Below the pieces are notes generated by a model, which was given only the letters and a program-made list of their open reading frames with translations, did no database searches and had not been told where the DNA came from. Made by a program: the position numbers and the translations under genes. A stretch of 64,000 bases of DNA, taken from the NCBI GenBank assembly GCA_965153455.1, contig OZ234494.1, forward strand, positions 25,349,354 to 25,413,353. Direction: 5' to 3'. This document shows, in pieces, positions 25,620-38,079 of the stretch; the stretch's first letter is position 1; each line of letters begins with the position of its first letter. Origin of the DNA: Sphagnum compactum. Taxonomy: Eukaryota > Bryophyta > Sphagnopsida > Sphagnales.

Positions 25620-28600
25620 TTATTTTTTACCACCCATAATTTTGTTTTTGGCAGCATTTTTCAACATGCCGGTCTTGGTGACTGTGGAGGCACCACCGGC
25701 ACCATCCTTTGGATTTAGAGCTTTGCGGAGCCTGATGACAGTCCATGCTGTTGAAACCACATGCCCAGTGGTTGCCAAAGTTTCTTCTGCTACCTTGGCA
25801 GCTGGTTCTCCAAACCTGGACCACAAATGGTGAACTCCAAAGAATAAGAAATTACTTACCTACCTACCTACTCACTTACCTACCTACTTACCTGCCTATC
25901 TACAGCCCACTAGCCCCTTACCTATATATTAACCACCTACATGTATCTACTCAACAAGTAGACACCAATAATTTTTATTTTTTTTCCAATTTTGTGACAT
26001 CATTGAAGTGGTGATCATCCATAAGACACTATAGCCATATACAAACTATGAAAGTACAAATATTTCAACATCCTTCTATAGTGGAACTTAAAACACAAAA
26101 AGTATGGCTTTTTTCTTTTTTGGGGTAAATTTGGTAGGGTTTTTTTTCTATGGGTTTTATATGAGATAATAATAGAGGGAATGACTGGGGTTTTTTTTAT
26201 GTTGAAAAATTGGTGAATGCTTCCAAAGTTAACAAAATTAGTTGAACTTACACTAGGAAAAAAAAATCCAATTTTGTTGTCGGAAAAAATCACAAACTTT
26301 TTCAGGAAAAAAAACACTGGAAGGGACATGGGAAAAACCTGTGGCTCACAACATTTTGTGTCATTAAGGAAGTTGATTGTAACACATCCCTGCCTGTTTG
26401 GTCAACTGCATCAAATAACTTCCCTGCAAGAGTCAATCTCAAACAAAAGGTTACAAAAAACTTAACTCACTGAGATGATATGGAAAACAAATAAAAAATC
26501 ACATTAAAAATCAATTCTAACTCAGAAATGATGAACAACACAATTTCTCCAAAGTAACTCTTTACTAATAATTCTGCTTCATTACTCCTGCAAAAAGATG
26601 ACATTGGATTTATATTTTTGAAAGTTGAAAGGATGTTTTTTGTTAGAAAATCTTCATCACATACCAAAAGCATCAAGGGACACCAAGGCCACTTCTCCAG
26701 GCATCAACTTGAAAATTTTCTTCCCTGCCTTTGATTTTATGATTGCACCTTCGAAAAACCCGGTTGTTACCAGGACACCTGTCAAGAGAGCCTTTGCCAC
26801 GTTATCTGTAGCCCTTGACATTCTCCGCACCCTGGACAAAGACGACCCACAATGTGAATATGTTTCTTTGGTATCAGATTGCCATCTTCAAACTGTAGAG
26901 ATTTTCAATCTGTTTCTAATAGACTTTCAATCCAAGTTTCAAAGGCCCCATGCCACACACACACACACACACACACACAATATAACATTCTCAGATCCCT
27001 AAGTTTCAATAGAGCAAAATTTGAAAGTTTGTGATTTGTTTTTCATGTGCTTAACTAGCTTAATACAATAGCTTAATACAGTAGAATTGGTTTGGATGAA
27101 GGATTGGATGGAGATGGGAAAGAGAGCTACCGATGCAAATTGCGAAGGACCCTGGGACTAACTTTGTGCTCCTTATCATTTGCTTTTAATTTGCTCTGCA
27201 TGTAAATGCTCCCGTTGTCAAGCTGTGTCACAGTGGAGTCACGCACCCAAAAAATTCCTTTGATGATTTGGCCAGATCCTGTTGCAATGCCTCTCGCCAC
27301 ACTCGACCCATAATCGTCCACATTGGGTGCCATTGTTGTCCAAAACTCAGCTTGATTCTGCTCACTAATTTGCATCTGCACCCGCACCCCACTTTAAACT
27401 AGAATTAGATTTGGCTGTTATTTGAAATAGGGGAACGGAAAAAACCATTGCTCTCTTGCTCACATCATTCTTCAATTTCTAACATTCCATCGAAAACTCA
27501 AAAACGTTAAGGTCTGAGATAGCAGATTGTGTCATTTGGAGCCACATTATATGACGTAATCTTCCAGCGATGATCATACACTCAGTAATAGTGACCAAAA
27601 TGTCTCGGTTGCAGATGATTCTTTAAAATAAAACTGTTGAATGTGCCACCCAAGACCTTAATGCCACTCAATGGCCTCAGCTTTGCTGCCAGGCGCCTTT
27701 ACCCAACATAACAGGCAAGGGGCTTGACAATTTGCACAGTACAACAACTACAAAAGGATTGACATTTTGGACGCACCTTTTTACCATTGCTGGCAACTTT
27801 TTCAGGAGGGATGACCATTCCACCATAAGTATTGTCTGTAGTAGTAGTATTACGACCGCCCAGAATGTTCATGCCTTTGGAGGCTACATAGAGGCCTCCT
27901 TCCTTGTTCCTTTTCAATTGCTCCTCTTTTGCCTTGTCACCATGTACTAGTGTAGGTGATGAAAAATGGCTATACCGCTCGAGCAAAGAGTCAAGAACAG
28001 GGAGTGCCTTGTCATATCCTTGTGCTGGAAATGTTACTCCATAAGTCAAAATCTCTGGATCTCTTTCCCCACTCTGGCTTTGCCCACATTGAACACACAT
28101 ATTAGTAGTCATGTAGAAGATGATGAGAAGATAACCCACTCATTCAAATGCAACAACTTTGGGGTTAGGAGCTCCCTGACCATCATAGGAGGAATGGGTG
28201 TAGATTGGTGTTTTTCTTTTGGTGAATTTTCACCATTTGGCAACAAAAAAGGATCCAGTATGATCATACAAGGGAGTTTTGTGTGGGGGGAAAAGAAGGT
28301 GCCAAAGTTGCCAGATTTCAAGGAAAAATGTCTGAAATCGCCATGTTTAGACACTAGAGGTTCCAACAGGTCCCCAAAATATCATATATCAGAATTCTTA
28401 CATTTTTCTTCTTTCCTCCCTGAGGTGTAGCCAAATTTGGCCAATTTCTCTTATAGATGATCGCCATTGTGGCTATATCCCAAAGTTGGAAACAAAAAAC
28501 CTGGTGTACACAATAAACAGCTAGTGTTGTCTGGCTGCTGGTTTTGAGTTCAACCTTTGAGTCTAGTTCTTGGTTTTGAAGAGGACCTTCAGTTTCAATG

Positions 28601-30194
28601 TTGTCTGGTTTCTGGTTTCAAAGAGAAGCTTCGGTTGCAATTCTAACTAGGTTTTTTTTACGAAAGAAAAAGACAGAAAGCTGTGGTTCAAGGTCCTAGC
28701 CAATGTTTTAAATTTGATGGAACCTCTTAGTGTGATTTCAACTCACAAAAAGAATGTCTGATTCTTGCATATTCACATCAAAATGTAACACCAAAGATGG
28801 TGATCCTTAATGATGATGAGACCTAACTTTCTTTTAATCTTTGCTGCACTAGTAGTGTTACATATTCATGCAAATGAATACTTCAAAGAACACTTGGTTT
28901 CTGGTTTCAAAAAAATTCAGAATAAAATAACCACTGGTTCTGGGGTTTTGAAAATTTTCACAGCACCCGTCCGTTTTCTAAACAAAGAACCATTGGCTCA
29001 GGGTAGGTTCTTTGACAGGTTCTTGAATTCTGTTACAAGCTCCAACCTCCAGAACCAGCAGGGTCTTTGAAAATGCTCACGAATCGACAGAAACAAGAAC
29101 CACTGGTTTTGGGGTTTGAAAAATTCGGCTTAAAATAACCGCCGGTTCTGAGGTTCTGAAAATGTTCAAGGAACCAGCAAGGACCCACCAGTTGGGCAGA
29201 ACCGGCTTTGTTTCGTCAAAGAAACGTCGGTTCTCTTAGAGAGATAATGTTCAAAGGAACACTACATTTCCTAAAAGAACCGGCGAACAACCACCGGTTG
29301 GCTAGAACCGGTACGTTTCCTGAAAACACCGGAAAATAATCAGCGGGTGCTTCGAATTTTTTCCGAGAACAATGTACATAGAACCGGAGAAAAACCGTCG
29401 GTTCTTTCCAATTGGACCGCGATTTACGAAGTCAGTTCTTTGGATGTTTTGAGAACCGTCGGTCCAGGACCCGCATACCCGATCCTTGCCCTCCGGTTCC
29501 TATAGGGGAGGATCTTCAGAGTCCTGGAGGGAGCGAGGGAGTCAATGGATACCTCTTTGTTGTGGCCATCGTCGTCGTCGTTGGCGGCTTCCTTGACAGA
29601 TGCGGGAATGGGAAGAGAGAAGAAGTAATGGGTGGGATCCAGCTTCACAGTGGGAGTGTCTTTGGTCACAGGCCAGTGCAAACCGTCGCCCACATGCGCC
29701 AGAATCACAATTCCGCTTCCTTTCTGCATGATGCGGACGATGGAGAAATTTCCTGTTGCCAAGAGAGGACTCTCTTGATCGTCAACCATATGGGCAATGG
29801 CCCCCGGAATTGTAAGCAAGCATTCTTCTTGACCCTCTACTAGACCCTCCTGAGCTTCATCTTCATCCTGCCCATCCTCCTCCTCCTTTCTATCTGATTC
29901 ACCTTCCTGATGATCCCCTGGAGCTCCTCCTCCTTGTTGTCTAACATCAAGATCATCTTTACTTCTGTTCGCTCTCGAGAACTTGGAGAACGGGTTCAGC
30001 TTGTTCCATTTTTTCTGCGAGTTTCCCACTGACTGTGCCCTAGCCATGTCTGCGGATCCTCGGCCCGACGTTCCATGGTCTCTAGGGCTTGTTTCCTCCA
30101 GCTGGGAGTAAGAATTTTGATCTTGCTGACGATCGCCACTTCCTGCACCTGCATGGTCGTCATTACTACCTACGTGTTTCTTAATCCACTCCAT
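25620..30194 (-). CDS. ERD7: ERD7-like senescence/dehydration-associated protein (6 exons, 564 aa)
   Basis: Exons, read on the minus strand: 30194-29479, 28062-27777, 27375-27131, 26831-26665, 26423-26339, 25815-25620 (stop TAA). All junctions are GT-AG and every split codon joins in phase. The ATG at 30194 is the first in-frame ATG and reads MEWIKKHVG. Residues ~124-196 are the conserved N-terminal module of the family (IPGAIAHMV, WPVTKDTPTVKLDPTHYFFS). Residues ~335-564 form the plant senescence domain (FWTTMAPNVDDYGSSVARGI, LMPGEVALVSLDAFG, RFGEPAAKVAEETLATTGH, AWTVIRLRKALNPK) and end in a Lys-rich tail. Arabidopsis ERD7 is induced by dehydration and cold, and the family is linked to membrane-lipid remodelling. 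Residues 1-120 are an unusually long, low-complexity, acidic Asp/Glu/Gln/Gly-rich extension. The exon 1 donor (CGG|GTATGC) and exon 2 acceptor are the least certain junctions; the rest follow family homology closely. The gene is probably stress-regulated (see upstream ACGT elements). Confidence 0.9.
25850..25915. repeat. (CCTA)n tetranucleotide repeat in ERD7 intron 5
   Basis: Imperfect run of TACC/CTAC tetranucleotides directly upstream (plus coordinates) of the last ERD7 exon. It is the reverse complement of the GTAG runs at 13.55-13.8 and 15.43-15.47 kb. Confidence 0.85.
26952..26979. repeat. (CA)n dinucleotide microsatellite
   Basis: About 13-14 CA units inside ERD7 intron 3 (between exons at 27131 and 26831). 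Confidence 0.95.
28800..29420. repeat. Degenerate AACCGG/CCGGTT-rich repeats in ERD7 intron 1
   Basis: The exon-1-proximal part of ERD7 intron 1 repeats variants of 'AACCRCYGGTTCTGRGGTTYTGAAAATKTTC' (words broken by substitutions) and many AACCGG or CCGGTT words (for example around 29100, 29140, 29280-29320 and 29385-29402). Each word is half of a self-complementary ACCGGT core. The short ORF at 28810-29070 on the plus strand is a by-product. Confidence 0.6.
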
Positions 30195-30533
30195 CGCTGC
30201 TGCACCCACCACTTGATGATCTAGGTAAAATATATTCCTCCACCACTCCTCAACACAAATACGCAAATATTCAAAAGCAACACACTTTATAGTGCCAAAG
30301 AATAATATTCTAGCAAAAAACCCACACTCTTGATCCCTGCAATCCTCTTGTCTGCAAAACTGACCGAGTGTTGGAACCTGAATTGTCAGTTGAAGAATCT
30401 AAGACTTGCTGAATGAATGCAACAATGTTCACAACCCACTAGCTCTAAAACCCTTCAATACTTCTCCCCAGAATTCCTTCAAGCTTTCCCCTCCCTCCAA
30501 CTCTTCCACTACAGCTACAAATTGACACCACCC

Positions 30534-30563
30534 ACAACAACAACAACAACACCACCACCACCC
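30534..30563. repeat. (CAA)n/(CAC)n microsatellite
   Basis: A run of CAA followed by ACC triplets, ~340 bp upstream of the ERD7 start codon, probably in the 5' leader or core promoter. Confidence 0.8.
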
Positions 30564-30659
30564 AGCACTAAAATCCGCAACAGAAATTGGTTCTCTAAGA
30601 AACAACAAGAAACTCCTGCTTGACGGACGGGACGGTCAGTGCACTAATCATAAAATACT

Positions 30660-31240
30660 TAGCATTAAACAGGTGCCATTTAGATGCTACTTAACACTAA
30701 TCAGTAATTTAGCAAACTACTTACTAATCAAAACCACCTTTCTTTAATTGTTTTATACCACAAATCCGAGAAACTAGATTCATTCATCCAGCCACGTGTC
30801 GTCAGATGAGGGATGCCGCCAAAGAAAACACAAAATGTTTACTTAGCACTAAATAGATGCTACTTAACACTAACACTCGTCACTAATTTAGCACACTACT
30901 TACTAATCACAACACTTTTCTCAACATATATTATAACACAAGCCACACAAACAAGTGAGTATTTTCTTTTCCGACAAGAAAATTTGTCTTTTATGGACCT
31001 AAAAGTTTGGGGGAAAAAAAATCCCTTGTGTAAATTAGACTACTTTTGCTATTTTTTGGGGAAAATTTTCAACTAATTTTTTTTAAATCACAAAAGTAAT
31101 GAAAAAACCCCAGGCCACAAGTTGGGCCGACAACCCAAGAAAATAGATTTCATTTAAAACTCCAGCCACGTGTCAGGTGACGGCTGTCAAACGTGGTGAG
31201 TGGCATAGTCAACCAATAGATAACTACCACGTCAGCAAAC
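30660..31240 (-). promoter_or_regulatory. ERD7 upstream region with ABRE-type ACGT elements and a DRE core
   Basis: This lies ~0.5-1.05 kb upstream of the ERD7 start codon. It carries CACGTGTC at 30793-30800 and again at 31167-31174, each inside the same word CCAGCCACGTGTC. It also has ACGTGG near 31191, CCACGTCA at 31227-31234 and a GCCGAC (DRE/CRT core) at 31126-31131. Part of it is duplicated: the stretch at ~30657-30740 recurs at ~30840-30920. ACGT boxes next to a DRE core are the known arrangement of ABA- and drought-responsive plant promoters. Function here is inferred from motif content only. Confidence 0.5.
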
Positions 31241-34200
31241 CTGGCTGTCTGACAAGTGGACAAGTGTGTAAGTAGTGTGAGCGGGGTGGGGAAATGATTT
31301 TTTTCTGCCGTCGGATTTTTGCCACGTTGTTTATCCATATCCTGCCCTCTGTCAGTTCTGAAAACGAAAGGACCTTTTCAATTACTTACAGTCATGACTC
31401 GGTTGTAGAATTGGATGAACCACAACTCCATCCACAACTGAGTCAGGAAATATTCATATGTCATGATCTAAATACATCTATATCGTGAGATAATTTTTTT
31501 ACAAAATGGAAATTAGTTAGTTCAAAATAGGTATTTGTTTATTACTATTGAGATAAACCTAATAAAAATTTGAAAACTTTTCAAAACAATTATAAGAAAA
31601 TGAAGTTTGAATATGTACTAATTTGTTACAATGTGACCAACATAACCTTAAAAGAACATGAATCTTACATTTGTTTTGCGTGAGTTTCATGTTCACCTAA
31701 CAAATTTATGTCCATTTCAAAAACTTTTGTCACAAGGTTTTTAGTTAAGGAATTTGAACTAGTTTTAAATCTATCGGTTCAAGCCTTTGTTATTGATCAT
31801 AAGGTAGTAGAAAAAGCACTTTGCTTATTTCTTGAACCTCAGTTGCATGTGCAAAAGAGAAAAACATGTGAAATTTCACCTTGGTAACCTATCCTCAAAA
31901 TGCTTTTACTCCCCCCTCACTAGCTAGTTAAGTTTAAAGTCTTTCAAAACAAAACCGGCATATACTATGTACATAACAATTGGGTTAAGTTGTGGACTCA
32001 AAGGCACTCCGGCTGGTTACCAGACAACTTTAGGGTTTTGGATTTTAGGCTTTCGGATGAGGCTGCTAGTGAATGGTGACCTTCGGCTTTTTGTCTTTGC
32101 TCTCATGAAAAACGATGACAATGGTAGTTTACTGTTGTGTGATGAGGAGTTTTAAGAATGTTATGGGTCAATTGTGTCTTTCATTTTTTGACTCATTATT
32201 TATGCCTGAAAATACAACGATGGTGGTGGTGTCAAAGATATGGCGATGGGAATAAGGATGAATGGAGTAGATAAATGGAGGAAGAGGATTGTGACAAGAT
32301 GGTTAATTGTTAGTGTGAAGAGATAAGTATTCATGTTTTTTTTAATGTTGGAAGAGGTGTGTTTGAAGGTTTGTATCCTTTGTTATATCCACTATGCAAG
32401 ATGCAAGACTTGGTGGAGATGGACAAAACTAAGAAGTTATTGAATTCTTGTATTGTGTTCTATGTTCCTTAACTATTGCATAAGCAATGAAGATGATGAA
32501 TAAGTTTAAGTTCATGGTTCACAAGGTTTCACTAATTGTTAAGAATATTTTAAAAAGGAGAATGGGGATTGGAAATTTGTATTTTGTTTTTATACTAGTT
32601 GTTTGTTGTGAAAAATAGTGCATCATGCATAGGTTAATAAGTTGGAGAGTCAATGTGTCTTGTTTGGGGCATGTTGTGAGTTGACTAGTGGTATGACATT
32701 GTTTGAAAAAATCTTGTGTGCGAAGGGTTCATGGGGATCTCTTGCAGAATTGGAAAGTGTAATAAGTTTTTGGATTTAGGTTTAAAGATAGAAATTTAAA
32801 AAGAATTGTCAAGCAAAAACATGTGCATTGTTCAATATAAAATATGTTATGGTTATGCCAAATGCGGGATGATACTTGGATAAAAAGATTGGAGAGGTGA
32901 ACATTGAGTGTCTAATCCATTTTTATGTTGTAAAATTTGTGATGTGTGTATGTGCATTTGGGGCATCTGTCATTTTTGACAAATCATATAAGTGTAACCT
33001 TAAAGTGTTTGTGTTTCATATTATTGGTAGTTGGTATTTGTAGCTGGGAGTTATTACATTTGGAGAATGTATATTGTCAAACAAAATAAAGATGTTTTCA
33101 GAAAGGTGACTGTATATTTTGATTTTATGCTCATTATTTGAAGTTTCATGGCCACTTCCTTTTTTGGTTACAAAGTATCATAAGGTAAGTAGGTGAAGGA
33201 TATAAACTATCAATATATAAGTAGGTAAATTAGACTTGGCATTAGGCCTCATAGTGTTAAATAGGGTCACATTTGGATAACATCATGTGAAAAAAAAGAC
33301 ATGTATTAAAGGGGTTGCAATGATGTTTAGTATGTGGGCTATCAAAAGAAATTGGATGAAAAAAAGTCAAAACATGTTTTGATTCAATAAAATGGTTTTG
33401 GCCCAACATTTTTTCACAAAATATTGAACTTGATGAAAGGCACAATATCTAGCCTAATAAATATGATTTGATTGTTATGAAAAATGTAATAAGTAAGATT
33501 TGACTATTGCTTTTTGTTTCTAATTAGCAAATCAAAATGATTGGTCCAAGTGGTGTGCTATTAGTAATCTCCCACCTATTTAGAATCCTAGTTTTAATTT
33601 TATGGGTGGTATTGGAAAAAAAAGTGAAGAACTAAATTTGGATGCAAGAAACATTTTGTTAGGTCACATGATGAGCACAATTGGAATTGCTTTTAGTTAG
33701 CACTAACCTAGAAGTTAATTAATTAATTTTTGACTACTCATTCACACTTAGGAAAATTTTGTATAAACATTTTAAAAACTTAACATTGATTTAAAGCCCC
33801 ATTTTATGGGTTGCTATTTCATAGTGTGTTTTTATTCCAAGATTTATATGCTTTAAAAATTTGAGGTTAACATTCATTTAATATCAACTTAATACCCATT
33901 TAACATTGTGTGTCACCTACGATTCCACTCAAGATTTAATGTGAATTAATATTCTCAATCTAAATGCAAGAAAAAAAACTTGCCTCTCTTAACATCAACT
34001 TAACATTGGATGTGATTATAGTATAAATAAATAAGGCACTTGTTGGCTACTAGTTAGGTAGATAAATCCTAACTATGGTTAGTACATATTTAACCACCCT
34101 GGGTTAGAAAATCAACATAGATATAAATATATCTTATAATTCTTAATCCATAGTCTAAATTCATTTATCCTTGAACCAATGTTTCATCCCTTCCACTAAT

Positions 34201-36329
34201 CATGTATCCCTTACAAAAGGAATTTGGTTTTTTTAATGATTGAATTTTAACATGAAGTTTCCAAGATGAAATTCAAAGCATGTGCAAGCAACAATGGATA
34301 AAACTTTGACTTGAACATTTATTCAATAAAAAAAATTTGGTTATCTATGTCATTCAAACTTACCCCATCAAGCCTAACTATCTTAATATTTTCTCTTACC
34401 CTCTTACATGAATATAAAAAGACAATTTCATAGGTGTTCGCATGGTAGGGTGGACCAATTTTGGTGTCATGGGGGTACTTTTTTTGCAATGGGTGTGATT
34501 GCAAGTGTTATATATTATTACATATGTTGGTACTCATTTTCAAATAATAGACTTTAATATTTACATGGTGCAATTTTTTGTAGTGCAAAAAACATAAAAT
34601 CCCAAGAGTTATGGACTTTTGAAATTGAAAAATTGGGGTGTAACGCGAACTGTGATTAAGCTAATGGACTTTAATTTGGTTCAATGATGGACCTATAACT
34701 TGTTTAGGGAATTGGTTTCAAAGTGGAAAGGTATTAATAAAAACAATGCAAAATAATTTTGTAGCATATGTATTGAAAGTATTATAGTATGGACTTTTAA
34801 ATGTTGAAAAAACACACCCTATTTTTAAAAGTACATAGCATTTAAAAACAAAGGTATTTCGAGTTTAAATTTTGCAATCTTATATAAATCACTAACCTTT
34901 ACAATGCACAATTCACGTATGGAAAGAATTTGCTAGGAATGGATAGATATCAACCTATCATCATCATATGTCAACACTACACACACTATAAAGCTTATAA
35001 AATGGACTTTGGGCCAAGTTTTTTTTTGCTAGGTTTTGGTCCACCCAACCATGCCAAGACCCTTTATATGTGTCTTCTTATATTCATGTTATCTATATAT
35101 TACATGGACATGAAAAGATACAATTTTGAGATATGGCATAAACTATTGGGAAGCCCATATGGGAAGGTAAGAGAAAAAAGAAGTGGGTATAACATGGAAG
35201 AGGTATTGTGCATAGTTTGAAGGGCAAGGGTACAACAATTTGTTAACTTAAATTATCCCTATGGATGTAAATAAGAATGCAAGGATGTCTCAACATATGA
35301 ATGATGGCAAAAACATTAAACTTTATGGGAATTCATTCAAGAAATACTTATCATTTTTAGATGTTTGTTGGGACATTTTCAATATTGTGAATTTAGAAAT
35401 TTCTAATTTTAAAATAATCCAAAAAATTTCGAATATCCACAATTGGCAATGTGATTATAGAAGATTATATAATTGGGTGGTAAACTAAAGTTGTCATTTT
35501 TTGCTTTACCTTTTGTTCATCACAAAGACGTGTCCTAGGCTATAATGGCATATGGAATGCATCTAGTATTGAGTTTTGAGCACATTAATTTGGTCCTTGT
35601 TATCAAGTGATGTGGCATAATGTGCTAACTTAGTGGTAAACTAGCAACAAGCTAGTGGTATGATACCACCAAATTTTTTTAAATGATAGATTTTGGGTTA
35701 AAATATCAGAGTTACATAACACCCCCATATAAGGTCCTTTAATTCAATGTTTGTTATCTTTTTCGATGTTCCTTATCTGAACTTCTTGATTACATTTTCC
35801 TTATGATTGTCCTTTATTTCTCTACTATTCCCTACACATGTTTGTGGCTCTTAGCAACTCTTGTGCCCATGCACATCAAACCTCTACTTCGTGGTGTAAC
35901 AATTGCAAATTCTTTGCATTACAATCCTGCAAACGTTTTTGACTCTTGTTACAACAATCACAAGCTTTTCACACTGCAATAGTCATTTTGCTTCACATAA
36001 TTTTTGACATTATTGCAACACCGTGGATGCAATTTTCAACATCTCCAACTATGATGAGCTTGAACAAGAAATGTAATAGGAAGATAATTGTAAGCTTAAA
36101 TTCTTGCAATGTTTTTACAAATAAGCAAGTCTCATAATTTATCATGAGGTTTCTTGTTTTATTCAATCTTGTTCATTCAATTTCTATAAAAATAAGCAAG
36201 TTAAAGGTTATGCATACACCTAGACTTTTTTTTTGTAAGTTCATCACAACCCATTTATGTATTTGATCCAGCAAGAAAATAACACAATGATTAAAAACAA
36301 ACTACCATCCAAAATTTTAAACCAAGTCT
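31241..36329. other. AT-rich intergenic DNA, nothing recognised
   Basis: The first ~150 bp are the distal ERD7 upstream region. The rest has only short open frames. Confidence 0.5.
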
Positions 36330-37130
36330 AAAGGTGCAAATGAGGAAGCCCTACCAACCTAATTGGGAGAATGGTGAGATTTTAGTTTTGGTCACAACCA
36401 AGAAAGAGGGACACATCACAATCATAGATCAAGTGGATGGTTAGGACTAGTTTGAAATTACAATGAACAAGTAGAATTTTTTTTCAAAAGCTATCACAAA
36501 AGTAAGTTCTTCATAACACCTCAAGAACAATCCAACATGCAAGGATAAATGGTGTTCCATAGCTAGTGATTTGAAGAAAATCTTCATGCATCCATGGGAA
36601 ATATTCAAGAGTATTGAACCATGGGCATTTAAGAAAGAATCTTTGTCCATCTTCTTCAAATTTTAGATGGGGGCTCTATGGTATGATTCATGAATTCCAA
36701 GGTAATAGACCAATCTTTCAACCACCACACATGAAAGACATGATGGATGTGAAAGATGGCAATTATAAATTTGATGGCCATACAACACATGAACCCATTG
36801 AAATCAATGAAAAAATTATAGTTGCAAAGTTTGGAACCAATTGTGACAACTTGCAAAGAAATAAAGTGTATGCTATTAGTACTAATGAGACTTGGTTATA
36901 TGAACAACCCCAAACCATACATGTTGCAACTCGTTGTGTCAATTTCATAGAAGTTTTCGTGCCATCGAAAACACAACTAATAACCCAAGGAATGTGATAG
37001 AAAATATTGTCCTCTTAGAAAACAATGTCCTTATGCAAGGGCCATGTACTAATCCTTCAACCCCTGTTTCTATCAACAATGTAGATTGCATCAAGAGGAA
37101 ACAACAAATCCAGTTCGATTAGCAAGAAAT
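36330..37130 (+). pseudogene. Myb/SANT-like ORF1 of a PIF/Harbinger transposon (decayed)
   Basis: A plus-strand reading from ~36346 gives PNWENGEILVLVTTKKEGHI, then after stops NPTCKDKWCSIASDLKKIF. This is the trihelix (Myb/SANT-like) pattern with spaced tryptophans and a C-x-x-KW end. It is followed in the next frame by LYGMIHEFQGNRPIFQPPHMKDMMD and a tail to ~37120. Such a protein accompanies the transposase in PIF/Harbinger elements and helps bind DNA. Several stop codons and frame changes are present. It faces the transposase remnant at 38.1-39.4 kb. Confidence 0.6.
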
Positions 37131-38079
37131 ATGAGAAACAGAGAGGTTAAAAAATAATTTTTTTAGCACATAAGACAATGGCTAAAGCTATAGAAAGAGG
37201 AAGTAAATAACTCATAAAGTCCATGGAGCGCATTATGTTTAGACTTTGGTGGTAGAAGAGAAGTAGTTGGAATACCTAAAGGAGCAAAAAACAAAATCTT
37301 TAGTTGGAATCAAATGGTCATGGTGTGGGTTCTTACACTTATGACAAAAGTGATGAACATGGCATTTATGTAGTGGGCTGCAAACAACAACAATAATGTT
37401 AGCATTCTAATGCAAGTTGCAATTGAAGATCACAATGGAAAAAACAAGGAATGGGGAAATTATAAATGATTAGCATCAAATTTGAAAAGTAGATCATAAT
37501 GTGCATGGATTTTTGGAAGAATGATACTTTGTAGATTCTCAAGGATTTTTTGAAGGACGAATGAATACAATTTTGAATTTTACCTAATCCCATTTGTTGA
37601 TTTTTTATCTACCAAACATTAATGAACATTTTTTGATAACTTATTATAAATGAATAAAAATGGCAAAATTGAAAGAATAAACAATGACTTGTTAGAAAAC
37701 TTTCCAAATGATACCAAGCTAAAAGTCAAAATCTTACATGGTCAACTACTTTGTAAATCAAAATAATGCATTCATTCTTTTTGCAAGTTTACTCCTAATT
37801 TTTCTTCCCCTTCAACTTGTTGATGAGTTTGATTTTTTGCAATGTTAATATTGATTGTTGGTTGATTTTCATGAAAGTTGTTTGCTTCCAATTCAATGAT
37901 GTGAAGGAAACACTTTACATTTGCCTCATTATCAACCTTTAGCAAATTTGCAACAAACAATAGTAAGTAAAAACATCAAATTAAAAAAATTCAATTTTAA
38001 TTTGTGAATCAACTTTTTAAAAAAATTCTTCAAAACGCCAAAAACATTTTATATGACAAAGTGGGCCTACTTTTCTTTT
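37131..38079. other. Spacer between the two Harbinger genes
   Basis: AT-rich DNA lying between the convergent ORF1 and transposase remnants, so probably internal to the same old element. No further coding signal. Confidence 0.4.

Noticed and set aside
29412-29843. Plus-strand ORF of 143 codons
   Set aside because: Antisense of ERD7 exon 1; the minus strand carries clear family motifs.
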